Assembly (NCBI GenBank): GCA_036337765.1
Contig: JAYZDP010000075.1
Location: 1 to 14,066, forward strand
DNA length: 14,066 nucleotides
Source: JAYZDP01 sp036337765
Lineage (GTDB): Bacteria > Acidobacteriota > Thermoanaerobaculia > Multivoradales > Multivoraceae
Direction of reading: 5' to 3'
The position numbers were made by a program, and so were the translations under genes. Numbering within the stretch: the stretch's first letter is position 1; the number at the start of each line of letters is the position of its first letter. Below the pieces are notes generated by a model. That model was not told the DNA's origin. It was given only the letters and a program-made list of their open reading frames with translations, and ran no database searches. This document shows, in pieces, positions 1 to 7,011 of the stretch.

Positions 1-677
1 ATGATGCGATTGCGTATCGGGAAGTTGCGCGGTTGCGGCGAGCAGCCGATCGGAAACTCGGAGATGAGCGCGCCGCGCTCTGCGATCGCGCCTCGTAGGC
101 GAGCTGAGCGGCGGGGGTAGTCGACGTCGATTCCGCAGCCCAGGACGCCCACGGTCTGTCCGCCGGCCGCGTCGAGCGCGGCACGATGCGCGACGGTGTC
201 GATTCCTCGAGCGAGCCCCGAGACGACCACGAGCCCGGCTAGGGCAAGGCGTCTGGCGAAGAGCTCAGCGACGGCTCTGCCGTAGGCGTCGCAGCTTCTG
301 GAGCCGACGATCGCGATGGCGGGCTCCGCAGGCAGCGTGCCGACGATGTAGAGCACGGGTGGCGGCAACGGCAGATCGTCGAGGCAGAGAGGGTAGTCAT
401 CGTCGCCGTGGACGACGATGCGGTCGCCAAACCTGCGCGCCCGCTCGTGCTCCTGTGATGCCAGGGTCACCGCTCGCCGAGCGAGGTCGCGAGCCGCCTC
501 CAGGTCGCTCTTCGGTACACGCGGCAGGGACGTGGATCCGTCGCTCTCGGTGCCCCCGGCCCAGCTGCACCAGTGCCTCCCGAGGAGTGGAACGGCGGAT
601 CTCTTGACCTCCAGCGACTGATTCAGCGCGATCAGAAGCTGGCGCCGTGAGGCTCGCGACGAGCGACGGGCTGGCAT
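1..677 (-). CDS. dprA: DprA/Smf DNA-processing protein, partial (C-terminus beyond left edge)
   Basis: DprA binds incoming single-stranded DNA in the cytoplasm and loads RecA during natural transformation. The visible 225 residues carry the family's Rossmann-like core in order: AIVGSR followed by a YG pair, then VVSGLARGIDTVAH, then VGVLGCGIDVDYP, then an ISEFP segment and FPIRNRI at the window edge. These match the classic SGLARGID, GxGxDxxYP and FPxRNRII signatures. The C-terminal part, including any winged-helix domain, lies outside the window. The ATG at 675-677 was chosen because the residues after it look like a normal N-terminus (RRQLLIALNQ). No good ribosome binding site precedes it, and the frame stays open upstream with ATGs at 744-746 and 774-776. 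The first 90 or so residues are poorly conserved compared with the core, so both the start and a frameshift in this part are uncertain. It is divergent from the TPR gene at 806. The family call is secure. Confidence 0.9.
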   Translation of the reverse strand, partial: MPARRSSRASRRQLLIALNQSLEVKRSAVPLLGRHWCSWAGGTESDGSTSLPRVPKSDLEAARDLARRAVTLASQEHERARRFGDRIVVHGDDDYPLCLDDLPLPPPVLYIVGTLPAEPAIAIVGSRSCDAYGRAVAELFARRLALAGLVVVSGLARGIDTVAHRAALDAAGGQTVGVLGCGIDVDYPRRSARLRGAIAERGALISEFPIGCSPQPRNFPIRNRI

Positions 678-743
678 CGTAGACGAGGACGGAAATCCGG
701 TCCCGCTCCTCCCGGTTGTGCGCAGAATGCGGCTAGTTCGATA

Positions 744-780
744 CATCTGACCCTGAGTTTGCTCATGTATACTCATCTGA
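744..780 (+). promoter_or_regulatory. Candidate promoter with a short direct repeat
   Basis: TATACT at 768-773 matches five of six bases of the sigma-70 -10 consensus and lies 32 bases before the TPR gene start. No strong -35 box is placed correctly; CTGACC at 747-752 is the nearest, with a short 15-base spacer. The heptamer CATCTGA occurs at 744-750 and again at 774-780, exactly 30 bases apart, on both sides of the -10 box. This could be an operator pair or chance. The rest of the 678-805 gap shows nothing else that I recognise. Confidence 0.3.
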
Positions 781-805
781 AGGCCTCGAAAAGTCCCTGG
801 AGCCC

Positions 806-1234
806 ATGGCGAACAAGACGACGACCGTTGTAGTGGCGCTGGTTTTGGCGATCAGCGCCACCGGCGCGTTTGCCAAGGGGCGCAAGCCCGTCTCTCCCGA
901 GGCAGAGCTCGCTTTCGGGGTGAAGATGGCCCAACGGGGCCTGTGGGCCGAGGCGTTGTTCCGCTTTCAGCAGGCGGAGAAGCTCGGCGACACCCGGTCG
1001 CAGCTCTTCAACAACATGGCGGTCGCCTACGAAGCTCTGGGTGTCTTCGACAAGGCCGAGGTGTACTACAAGAAAGCACTTGACGCCGATCCAAAGAACG
1101 CCCCGTTGCGCCGCAACTACTCGCGGTTCGTTGAGTTCTATCAGAGCTTTCAGCCCGACGAGGATGCCGAGGGCGAGAGCGAGGCTGCTGCCACCGAGGA
1201 GTCGTCATCCAGCGCGGCTACCGGATCGTCATGA
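806..1234 (+). CDS. Small exported TPR-repeat protein
   Basis: The 142-residue product starts with a typical signal peptide: a short Lys-containing n-region, a hydrophobic stretch at about residues 7-20, and a likely cleavage after AFA at 21-23. It is therefore probably periplasmic. Two TPR-like helix pairs follow at about residues 33-64 and 67-100; the second has the usual pattern (LFNNMAVAYEALGVFDKAEV, then an ALDADP turn). The tail from residue 118 is acidic, then rich in Ala and Ser, and probably disordered. TPR proteins act as protein-binding scaffolds, so a partner among the two downstream exported proteins is possible but not shown. The ATG at 806 is preceded by GGAG at 799-802, only three bases away, which is close. 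The next gene begins 112 bases downstream. The exact function is unknown. Confidence 0.8.
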   Translation: MANKTTTVVVALVLAISATGAFAKGRKPVSPEAELAFGVKMAQRGLWAEALFRFQQAEKLGDTRSQLFNNMAVAYEALGVFDKAEVYYKKALDADPKNAPLRRNYSRFVEFYQSFQPDEDAEGESEAAATEESSSSAATGSS

Positions 1235-1246
1235 TCCTGTGGCCAG

Positions 1247-1298
1247 CCGGGGACGGCATCGACCTCACTGGATGACGAAAACTCCCGGTTGTCCCCGG
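1247..1298. repeat. 8-bp inverted repeat between the TPR gene and the next gene
   Basis: CCGGGGAC at 1247-1254 is perfectly complementary to GTCCCCGG at 1291-1298, with a 36-base loop between them. A second small pair, GTTGT at 1288-1292 and ACAAC at 1311-1315, could compete with it. There is no T-run after either, so this is not a standard intrinsic terminator. It may be an mRNA processing or stability element, or chance in GC-rich DNA. Confidence 0.25.
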
Positions 1299-1346
1299 TC
1301 AGAAGGCGTAACAACGCTGGTCTGATTCTTGCCACCTGTCTCTTCG

Positions 1347-2057
1347 ATGAAGCCCGCGATGACGAACAAAACGTTGGCCGCGATTCTGGGCGTGCTGCTC
1401 ACGGGACTGCCGAGTCTGCTAGAGGCTCGCGTCGTCGAGGTGCGACTCAGCTTGCCGGTGCGGGCGAAGTTGGATCTGAACAACCGCACCACCATTCTTC
1501 CAGCGCCGTTCGTGGTGGTGCGTCAGGAGGGAGAGGGTCGGATCGAGGGATCGAATATCGACGTTCAGCGAGAGTTCGAGCGCTACCTGCTGAAGATCCT
1601 GCGCCGCGACACGGATCTGAAAGTTGTCGAGTCCGGCCCGATCGAGTATCCGACCTTCGATCTACGTATGCTGGCCCGCGACGCAGACTTCTGGAAGGTC
1701 CTCGGCGAGCGCACCCAGGCCGACCTGATTCTTACGGGTAGCCTCGACTTCGACATCCAGGACCGCAGTGGCTACCGTACTGAGGAGTACGTCTCACCCT
1801 TCGACGGGCGCACCTACTTTCGTCAGGTGCTCGTCGAGCAGACCGGGTTCGAGTACGACATCGTTGTGAGGGTTTTTGACGGCCAGACAGGTGAAGAGCT
1901 CTTCACCGACAACTTCAAGGATTTCAAGAGCTTCGAGGGCGAGCGGGCGGACCCGTTGGTCGGCATGTTCGAGAATTTGTACGCACTCGAGGATCGTCTT
2001 CTCGGCATTTTTGTGCAGAAGCGTGTCGCTGCGACACGAGTCCTTCTCACAAACTGA
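1347..2057 (+). CDS. Exported protein of unknown function, possibly CsgG/LpoB-like
   Basis: The product is 236 residues from the ATG at 1347. It has an N-terminal signal sequence (LAAILGVLLTGLPSLLEA, likely cut just after) and no lipobox cysteine, so it should be periplasmic or membrane-associated. Inside are an amphipathic stretch (FERYLLKILRRDTDLKVVES), then QADLILTGSLDFDI, then YDIVVRVFDGQTGEELFTD. Predicted alternation of helices and strands, with an 'ADLILTGSL' strand followed by a 'DxxTGE' strand pair, recalls CsgG, LpoB and related envelope proteins. That is a fold-level impression and not a family match. The start is ambiguous: ATG at 1347 and ATG at 1359 are both followed by the signal sequence and neither has a strong ribosome binding site; a TTG at 1329 is less likely. 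It ends 16 bases before the fusion protein gene and is probably co-transcribed with it. Confidence 0.75.
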   Translation: MKPAMTNKTLAAILGVLLTGLPSLLEARVVEVRLSLPVRAKLDLNNRTTILPAPFVVVRQEGEGRIEGSNIDVQREFERYLLKILRRDTDLKVVESGPIEYPTFDLRMLARDADFWKVLGERTQADLILTGSLDFDIQDRSGYRTEEYVSPFDGRTYFRQVLVEQTGFEYDIVVRVFDGQTGEELFTDNFKDFKSFEGERADPLVGMFENLYALEDRLLGIFVQKRVAATRVLLTN

Positions 2058-2060
2058 TTT

Positions 2061-2066
2061 GGGAGG
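2061..2066 (+). promoter_or_regulatory. Strong ribosome binding site that fixes the start at 2074
   Basis: GGGAGG lies seven bases before the ATG at 2074. The same frame is open back to 1876, overlapping the previous gene, but only the ATG at 2074 has this site and is followed at once by a signal peptide. The upstream 66 codons are therefore taken as non-coding in this frame. Confidence 0.8.
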
Positions 2067-2073
2067 TTCCACC

Positions 2074-5022
2074 ATGGCAGGTGTCAGACGACCTCTGCGC
2101 TTCCTATTCGTAGCGCTGGCAATCTGTCTGGTAGTGCAGGGCGCTGTTGGTGCCCAGTACTACGACTACTTCGGCAAGAACAAGGTTCGCTACGCCAAGT
2201 TCGACTGGCGCGTGTATCACGCTCCTCACTTCGAGGTCTGGTATTACCCCGAGGAAGAGCACCTGCTCGAGAAGGTGATCTCACTGGCAGAGAGCGCCTA
2301 CGACAGCCTGTCGCAGGAGCTGGATTTCCAGATCCAGCAGCCGACACCGCTGATCATCTACAAGACCCACACCGACTTCCTGCAGAACAACCTGATGGTG
2401 CAGTTCATCCCGGAGGGGGTGGGAGCGTTCGCGACACCCAACCACTTCCGGATGGTGATGCCCATTGACCTGCCGGACCCCGAGCTCTACAACCTCATCC
2501 GCCACGAGCTCACGCACATCTTCCAGTACCACATCCTCTTTTCGGGCAGCCTGGGAAAGTCGCTCACCGCCGCGCCACCTCAGTGGTTCATGGAGGGCAT
2601 GGCGAGCTTTTACGCCAAGGACGAGACTGCCAACGATCGGATGTATCTGATCGACGCGGTGGTCAACGATCTGCTTCCCCCGATCACCACCGGTGGCCCG
2701 AGGGGGTTTCTGGCTTACCGCTACGGCCACGCGGTGTTCGAGTTCATCGAGGATCGTTGGGGCGCGGACGGCCTGCAGGACTTCCTCTACGAGTTCCGCA
2801 ACACTCTTGGCGCGCGGGTGGGTCGGGCCGTAGAGCGTGCCTTCCGAGTCGACCCAGAGGATTTCGATGCGGAGTTCCGTCGCTGGCTGCGCCAGAGGTA
2901 TCTGCCGGAGCTTATCGAGCACGGTGAACCAAGCGACTACGGCCGGCCGTTCCGAACCCAGGAGAGCCGCAGTCAGGAGATGAGCCCGATTGCGGCCCCG
3001 TCTGGGGACCTGGTCGCGGCTTTCTCGACGCTCAAGGGCGACGTCGACATCGTGCTGTTCGACGCGGAACGCCGCCGTTTCCTTCGCAACCTGACCAAGG
3101 GATCGACAACCCGCTTCAACAACCTGATCGCGCAGGGCCTCACGATCGGCCGTCGAATGGGGCGCGACATCGCGTTCGCACCCGACGGCAACTACGTCGC
3201 CTCTTTCGCATCGAAGCGCGAGGCAGGCCGCGCATTGGTCCTCGTGGACGTGCTCAAGGGCGGCATCGAGCGTGTGATCGACATGGAGGTCGAGCAGCAG
3301 CAGAGTCCGGCGTGGAGCCCTGACGGGCAAAAGATCGCCTTCTCCGGCAACACCGAGGGAGTGTTCGACATCTTTCTGCTCGACGTCGACACGCTCGAGA
3401 TCCAAAACATCACCAACGATGCGGTCTTCGACGGCTCACCGTCGTTCTCTCCAGACGGCTCGACGATCATCTTCAGCTCGGTGATCGGTGAGAAAGCTCA
3501 GATCTTCGCAGTCAACCTCGACACTGGTGCTCGCCGTCACATGGTGAGCCAGAATTCGAACGACATCGACCCAATCTTCTCCTCTGACGGCGGCACAATC
3601 TACTTCACCTCGGACCGCGACGGTGCCGACAACATCTACAGCGTCGAGGTGGCGTCGGGCGAGATCACCCAACACACCAACGCCGTCACCGGTTGTTTCA
3701 TGCCGGCCGTCATTTCGCAGCCGGACGGCTCGGACGACCTGGTCTTCACCGGCTACTGGAAGGGCCGGTTCGACCTCTATCTGCTCGATCTCGACGAGCC
3801 GATCGGGGAGACGCAGCTGGCAGAAGTCGAGGACGTTGAGCCAGTATCGGCCGAGGACCTTCCGGTCTTCGAGCCCGACATCCAGATCACCCTCGACGAG
3901 GAGAACAAGGAGAAGAGGAGCGGCTTCAAGCTGTTTCTTGAAGACGCGGGTGGTGGCGTGGGCGTTGACGACGATCAGACCTTCGTCGGCTTGGTCTATC
4001 TGCAGTTCGCCGACTTTCTCGGCGATCGCCGTCTGACGACGATCTTCTCGTCGATCTCGGACTTCTCGAACTTCGACGTCCAGTATGTAAACCAGTCGCG
4101 GCGCACCCATCGGCAGTACCGCGTGTTCGACTATCGCTATTTCTTCCGCGGCAACGACTACGATCCCTTCACCGGTGGCTTCACGCGTGGCGACGAGGCC
4201 TACAAAGAGACCGGTGTCTCCTACACGCTTAGCCGTCCGTTCTCGTTCTATCGTCGGGGAACGGTAGGTGTCGGCTATACCTTGCGGGATATTTCCTATC
4301 AGAGCTTCGCGCTGATCTCGGACCCGAGCACGGTCGATCCTGAGTTCGAAGATCAGATCGTTCAGGATCCAAATACCGGTGATTTCTTCGTCCCAACGAT
4401 CGTGCCGCGCGAGGACGACTTTCCGATCGTCAACACGTCGTTGGTCGGCGATACCACCGTGTACGCGCCATGGGGGCCGGTTCGCGGTCACCGCTACATG
4501 CTGTACGCCGACTACGCCCCCGACACCGATGTCTCGGGCACGTTGACAAACAGCTACACACTGGATGTCCGTCAGTACGTGCCGATGTCGGCGCGCACCG
4601 GCTTGGCGTTCCGGCTGTGGGGTGGCAGGAGCAGCGGTCACTTTCCTCGGCAGTTCTACATTGGGGGCTTCGATCAGATCCGCGGTCTGGAGTACCGCGA
4701 CCTGGTCGGCGAGGCGGCGTTCTACGGCAACATCGAGCTGCGCTTCCCGTTGATCGACGTGCTGGCCTTCCCCGGCATCGCCCTGCAGGGGATCCGCGGA
4801 CGGATCTTCTTCGACGTCGGTGGTGCGTGGTTCCCGGATATCCAGGGCTTCCGCTTCTACAACAGCGATCTGAATCGGCTCGAGAACGCGATCGCGGCGT
4901 ACGGCTTCGGCATCACGGTGCGCCTTTTCGGCCTGAACCTGAACTGGGACTTCGCTGAAGTAGGCGATCTTGACGTCATGTCGGATCGCCGGACCACTTT
5001 CTGGATCGGGCAGCGGTTCTAA
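2074..5022 (+). CDS. Metallopeptidase (MA-type) / PD40 beta-propeller / Omp85-BamA barrel fusion protein
   Basis: The 982-residue product has a signal peptide (hydrophobic FLFVALAICLVVQGAVGA, cleavage near residue 27). A gluzincin-like zinc peptidase domain follows, with HELTH at 144-148 and a probable third ligand Glu174 in WFMEGMASFYA. At about 298-575 is a beta-propeller with TolB/PD40 repeats: SPAWSPDG at 411-418, GSPSFSPDG at 454-462, and a weaker DPIFSSDG at 499-506. After an acidic linker, a membrane barrel starts near residue 620. It contains the Omp85 signature IRGL at 869-872, then a GNIELRFPLID strand, and ends in a terminal Phe (FWIGQRF), the usual signal for the BAM machinery. 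I see no POTRA domain. The protein is predicted to sit in the outer membrane with its soluble part in the periplasm or at the surface. Its substrate is unknown. The peptidase could be active, since both the HEXXH and the Glu are present. Domain calls are strong; the function is inferred. Confidence 0.88.
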   Translation: MAGVRRPLRFLFVALAICLVVQGAVGAQYYDYFGKNKVRYAKFDWRVYHAPHFEVWYYPEEEHLLEKVISLAESAYDSLSQELDFQIQQPTPLIIYKTHTDFLQNNLMVQFIPEGVGAFATPNHFRMVMPIDLPDPELYNLIRHELTHIFQYHILFSGSLGKSLTAAPPQWFMEGMASFYAKDETANDRMYLIDAVVNDLLPPITTGGPRGFLAYRYGHAVFEFIEDRWGADGLQDFLYEFRNTLGARVGRAVERAFRVDPEDFDAEFRRWLRQRYLPELIEHGEPSDYGRPFRTQESRSQEMSPIAAPSGDLVAAFSTLKGDVDIVLFDAERRRFLRNLTKGSTTRFNNLIAQGLTIGRRMGRDIAFAPDGNYVASFASKREAGRALVLVDVLKGGIERVIDMEVEQQQSPAWSPDGQKIAFSGNTEGVFDIFLLDVDTLEIQNITNDAVFDGSPSFSPDGSTIIFSSVIGEKAQIFAVNLDTGARRHMVSQNSNDIDPIFSSDGGTIYFTSDRDGADNIYSVEVASGEITQHTNAVTGCFMPAVISQPDGSDDLVFTGYWKGRFDLYLLDLDEPIGETQLAEVEDVEPVSAEDLPVFEPDIQITLDEENKEKRSGFKLFLEDAGGGVGVDDDQTFVGLVYLQFADFLGDRRLTTIFSSISDFSNFDVQYVNQSRRTHRQYRVFDYRYFFRGNDYDPFTGGFTRGDEAYKETGVSYTLSRPFSFYRRGTVGVGYTLRDISYQSFALISDPSTVDPEFEDQIVQDPNTGDFFVPTIVPREDDFPIVNTSLVGDTTVYAPWGPVRGHRYMLYADYAPDTDVSGTLTNSYTLDVRQYVPMSARTGLAFRLWGGRSSGHFPRQFYIGGFDQIRGLEYRDLVGEAAFYGNIELRFPLIDVLAFPGIALQGIRGRIFFDVGGAWFPDIQGFRFYNSDLNRLENAIAAYGFGITVRLFGLNLNWDFAEVGDLDVMSDRRTTFWIGQRF

Positions 5023-5249
5023 GCCGTAGTTCGATCTGGGGTGCTGGAACGGTCTTTTGTGCTCACCCGCATGAGGCGGCGGACCGGTCGGCCCGCCCGA
5101 GCGAGTTAGCACGAATCCCATCCCTTACGAGTCTCGGCTTGGGTAGCCCGTCCCCACCCACCGTGATACGTTCGCGGCGAAGGAAAACACGGGCCGCCGC
5201 AGCCTTGTCTCTTTCTCTTCACCCCCCCCATCGACCGCCTGGGCAACAG
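5023..5249 (+). other. Leader region upstream of the nuclease-pur operon
   Basis: These 227 bases separate the barrel protein from the first gene of the purine operon. They hold the nested inverted repeat described separately and a run of eight C at 5222-5229, which ends 20 bases before the chosen ATG. I found no convincing -35/-10 pair. I recognise no known riboswitch, including no clear purine-riboswitch core. A frame extends from a TTG at 5139 into the nuclease gene, but its translation is basic and low in complexity, and is treated as untranslated. Confidence 0.4.
5059..5112 (+). promoter_or_regulatory. Nested GC-rich inverted repeat (possible terminator or attenuator)
   Basis: Three stems nest inside one another. 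The outer is GTGCT at 5059-5063 with AGCAC at 5108-5112. The middle is CGC at 5068-5070 with GCG at 5101-5103. The inner is GGCGG at 5078-5082 with CCGCC at 5093-5097, extended by CC/GG around a four-base loop. No T-run follows, so it does not look like a standard intrinsic terminator. It could end the upstream transcript by another mechanism or regulate the pur operon. Confidence 0.3.
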
Positions 5250-6026
5250 ATGCGCGTTGTCGTTCTGGGATCTGGTAGCGCTGGGAACAGCGTTGTCATC
5301 GAGTCTGGCGAGCGCCGGATTCTGATCGACGCCGGGTTCTCTTGCCGGGAGATCGAGCGGCGATGTGCCGAGGTCGGGGTCGAAGCTGAGTCGCTCGAGG
5401 CGATCGTGCTCACGCACGAGCACGGCGATCATTCTCGCGGTGCCGACCGGTTGGCGCGTCGACACCGCATCCCGGTCTTTGCCACCGAGGGGACCCTGGC
5501 GGGCGTGCGATGGAGCGAGGACGCGTCCGAGCATCTGGTGCCGGTGGCGTCGGGCTGGCCGTACGAGGTCGCAGGGTTCTCGATCGAGACGTTTACCGTG
5601 CCGCACGACGCGCGCGACCCGGTGGGGCTGGTAGTCGAGGACGGGCGCCGTCGCAAGGTTGGTCTGCTCGCCGACCTAGGCACCTGGAGCCGGCTCGCCG
5701 CTGCGCGACTTCAGGACGTGGGGTTGCTCTTTCTCGAGACCAATCACGAGCTCGACATGTTGCGGCGTGGCCCGTATCCGTGGTCGCTGAAGCAGCGGGT
5801 CGCCTCGGGCCACGGTGGCCGTTCGAACCAGCAGGCGGTCGATGGGCTGCCGCAGGTGCTCGGCGACGAGCTGCAGTGGGTGGTGCTCTACCACCTGTCA
5901 CGAACCAACAATCTTCCAGCGTTGGCGGCGGCCAGCGTCGGAGAGACCCTCGAGCGATCCGGCTCGGTGGCTGCAGTAGCCGTCAGCGAGCAGTCGCGTC
6001 CGTCCGAGTGGTTGGAGGTCGCATGA
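5250..6026 (+). CDS. walJ: MBL-fold exonuclease, WalJ/YycJ family
   Basis: This is a 258-residue metallo-beta-lactamase-fold hydrolase. It starts with MRVVVLGSGSAGNSVVIES, the usual first strand of the family, which is why the ATG at 5250 was chosen over a TTG at 5139. The zinc-binding HEHGDH motif is at residues 56-61. Further family marks are the VPHDA segment, LLADLG with its metal-binding Asp, then NHELDMLRRGPYPWSLKQR, then SNQQAVDGL and a late YHLSRTNN. This series is typical of YycJ/WalJ, for which a 5'-to-3' exonuclease activity linked to mismatch repair has been reported in Bacillus anthracis. It should be cytoplasmic. Its stop overlaps the purS start as ATGA, so it is translated together with the purine genes. 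The ribosome binding site is weak. The family call is firm; a role in this organism is inferred. Confidence 0.88.
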   Translation: MRVVVLGSGSAGNSVVIESGERRILIDAGFSCREIERRCAEVGVEAESLEAIVLTHEHGDHSRGADRLARRHRIPVFATEGTLAGVRWSEDASEHLVPVASGWPYEVAGFSIETFTVPHDARDPVGLVVEDGRRRKVGLLADLGTWSRLAAARLQDVGLLFLETNHELDMLRRGPYPWSLKQRVASGHGGRSNQQAVDGLPQVLGDELQWVVLYHLSRTNNLPALAAASVGETLERSGSVAAVAVSEQSRPSEWLEVA

Positions 6027-6277
6027 AGGCGAGAGTCACCGTCTATCCGAGAGCGCAGGTGCTCGATCCGCAGGGCAGGGCGATCGCCCAGGCACTGGGC
6101 AGGGTCGGCTTCGACGAAGTCACTGAGGTCCGCGCTGGCAAGAGCTTCGAGATCGAGTTCGAAGCGGACGACCGTGCCGAAGCGGAGGCTCGTCTCGAGC
6201 AAATGTGTGAGACCCTGCTCGCGAATACGGTCGTCGAGGACTACTCGGTCACCCTTTTGGAGGGAGCCACGGCGTGA
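6023..6277 (+). CDS. purS: Phosphoribosylformylglycinamidine synthase subunit PurS
   Basis: PurS is the small dimeric subunit that bridges PurQ and PurL in the three-part FGAM synthase, step 4 of de novo purine synthesis. The 84-residue product has the expected length and pattern: ARVTVYPRAQVLDPQGRAI, then ALGRVGFDEVTEVRAGKSFE, then a C-terminal helix (RLEQMCETLLANTVVEDY). The ATG overlaps the nuclease stop (ATGA), and a clear GGAGG at 6014-6018 sits inside the end of the nuclease gene, four bases before the start. It ends overlapping purQ by four bases. Cytoplasmic. Confidence 0.96.
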   Translation: MKARVTVYPRAQVLDPQGRAIAQALGRVGFDEVTEVRAGKSFEIEFEADDRAEAEARLEQMCETLLANTVVEDYSVTLLEGATA

Positions 6278-7011
6278 AGTGCGGCGTCGTCGTCTTCCCA
6301 GGCAGCAACTGCGACCACGACGTCTACCACGTGCTCGGGCACGTGCTTGGACATGAGACCTCCCTCCTGTGGCACCAGGACACGGACCTGCAGGGTTGTG
6401 AGCTCGTGGTCGTGCCCGGCGGCTTCTCGTACGGCGACTATCTGCGCGCCGGCTCGATGGCGGCTCTGTCGCCCATCGTAGGTGCCGTGCGTGAGCACGC
6501 CGATCGCGGCGGACTGGTACTCGGGATCTGCAACGGCTTCCAGATCCTGCTCGAAGGCGGCCTTCTGCCCGGCGCGATGCGGCAAAACCACAACCTGCGA
6601 TTCCTCTGCCAAGACGTGTACCTGCGCGTGGAGCGCAACGATCTGCCATTCACCCGCCGCTACGACGTCGGTCAGATCCTACGCATGCCGATCGCGCACG
6701 CAGAGGGCTGCTACCAGAACGACGAGGATGCTCTCGACGCGTTGGAGGCTCGTGGGGGTGTCGCCTTCCGCTACGTCGACGCCGATGGCCAGGACGCCGA
6801 CGCCGCGAACGTCAACGGCTCGGCCCGCGCGATTGCTGGGCTCTGCAACGAGGCGGGCAACGTCATGGCGATGATGCCGCACCCGGAGCGTTGCGCCGAG
6901 GAGCTGATGGGTAACGTGGACGGTCTGGCGCTCTTTGCAGGTGCGCTCGACGCGGTGACCGAGCCTCTTGGGCGCGGCGCAACCGCAGCCGCAGGCGGGG
7001 CGACAGTTTGA
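6274..7011 (+). CDS. purQ: Phosphoribosylformylglycinamidine synthase subunit PurQ (glutaminase)
   Basis: PurQ is the class I glutamine amidotransferase that releases ammonia from glutamine for PurL. The 245-residue product has the nucleophile Cys86 in GICNGFQ and the His203/Glu205 pair in MMPHPER, completing the triad. The N-terminus VVVFPGSNCDHD and PGGFSYGDYLRAG are also typical. It begins with GTG at 6274, which overlaps the purS stop (GTGA); GGAGGG at 6259-6264 serves as ribosome binding site. The last 15 or so residues are rich in Ala and Gly (GRGATAAAGGATV) and look like a non-conserved extension that reaches into the purL start. It acts in the cytoplasm with PurS and PurL. Confidence 0.97.
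   Translation: MKCGVVVFPGSNCDHDVYHVLGHVLGHETSLLWHQDTDLQGCELVVVPGGFSYGDYLRAGSMAALSPIVGAVREHADRGGLVLGICNGFQILLEGGLLPGAMRQNHNLRFLCQDVYLRVERNDLPFTRRYDVGQILRMPIAHAEGCYQNDEDALDALEARGGVAFRYVDADGQDADAANVNGSARAIAGLCNEAGNVMAMMPHPERCAEELMGNVDGLALFAGALDAVTEPLGRGATAAAGGATV

Noticed and set aside
1876..2073. 66-codon N-terminal extension of the fusion protein
   Set aside because: It overlaps the previous gene in another frame, and the ATG at 2074 has a strong ribosome binding site and is followed by a signal peptide.
2281..3405. Minus-strand open frame of 374 codons opposite the peptidase and propeller part
   Set aside because: Same reason: a shadow of the plus-strand gene without family motifs or a ribosome binding site that I could see.
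3436..5121. Minus-strand open frame of 561 codons opposite the barrel protein
   Set aside because: It mirrors the codons of the strongly supported fusion gene, has no recognisable domain, and long antisense frames are common in GC-rich coding DNA.
5139..5249. 37-residue N-terminal extension of the WalJ/YycJ nuclease
   Set aside because: The translation is basic and low in complexity, runs through the C8 tract, and the family's first strand begins at MRVVVLG (5250).
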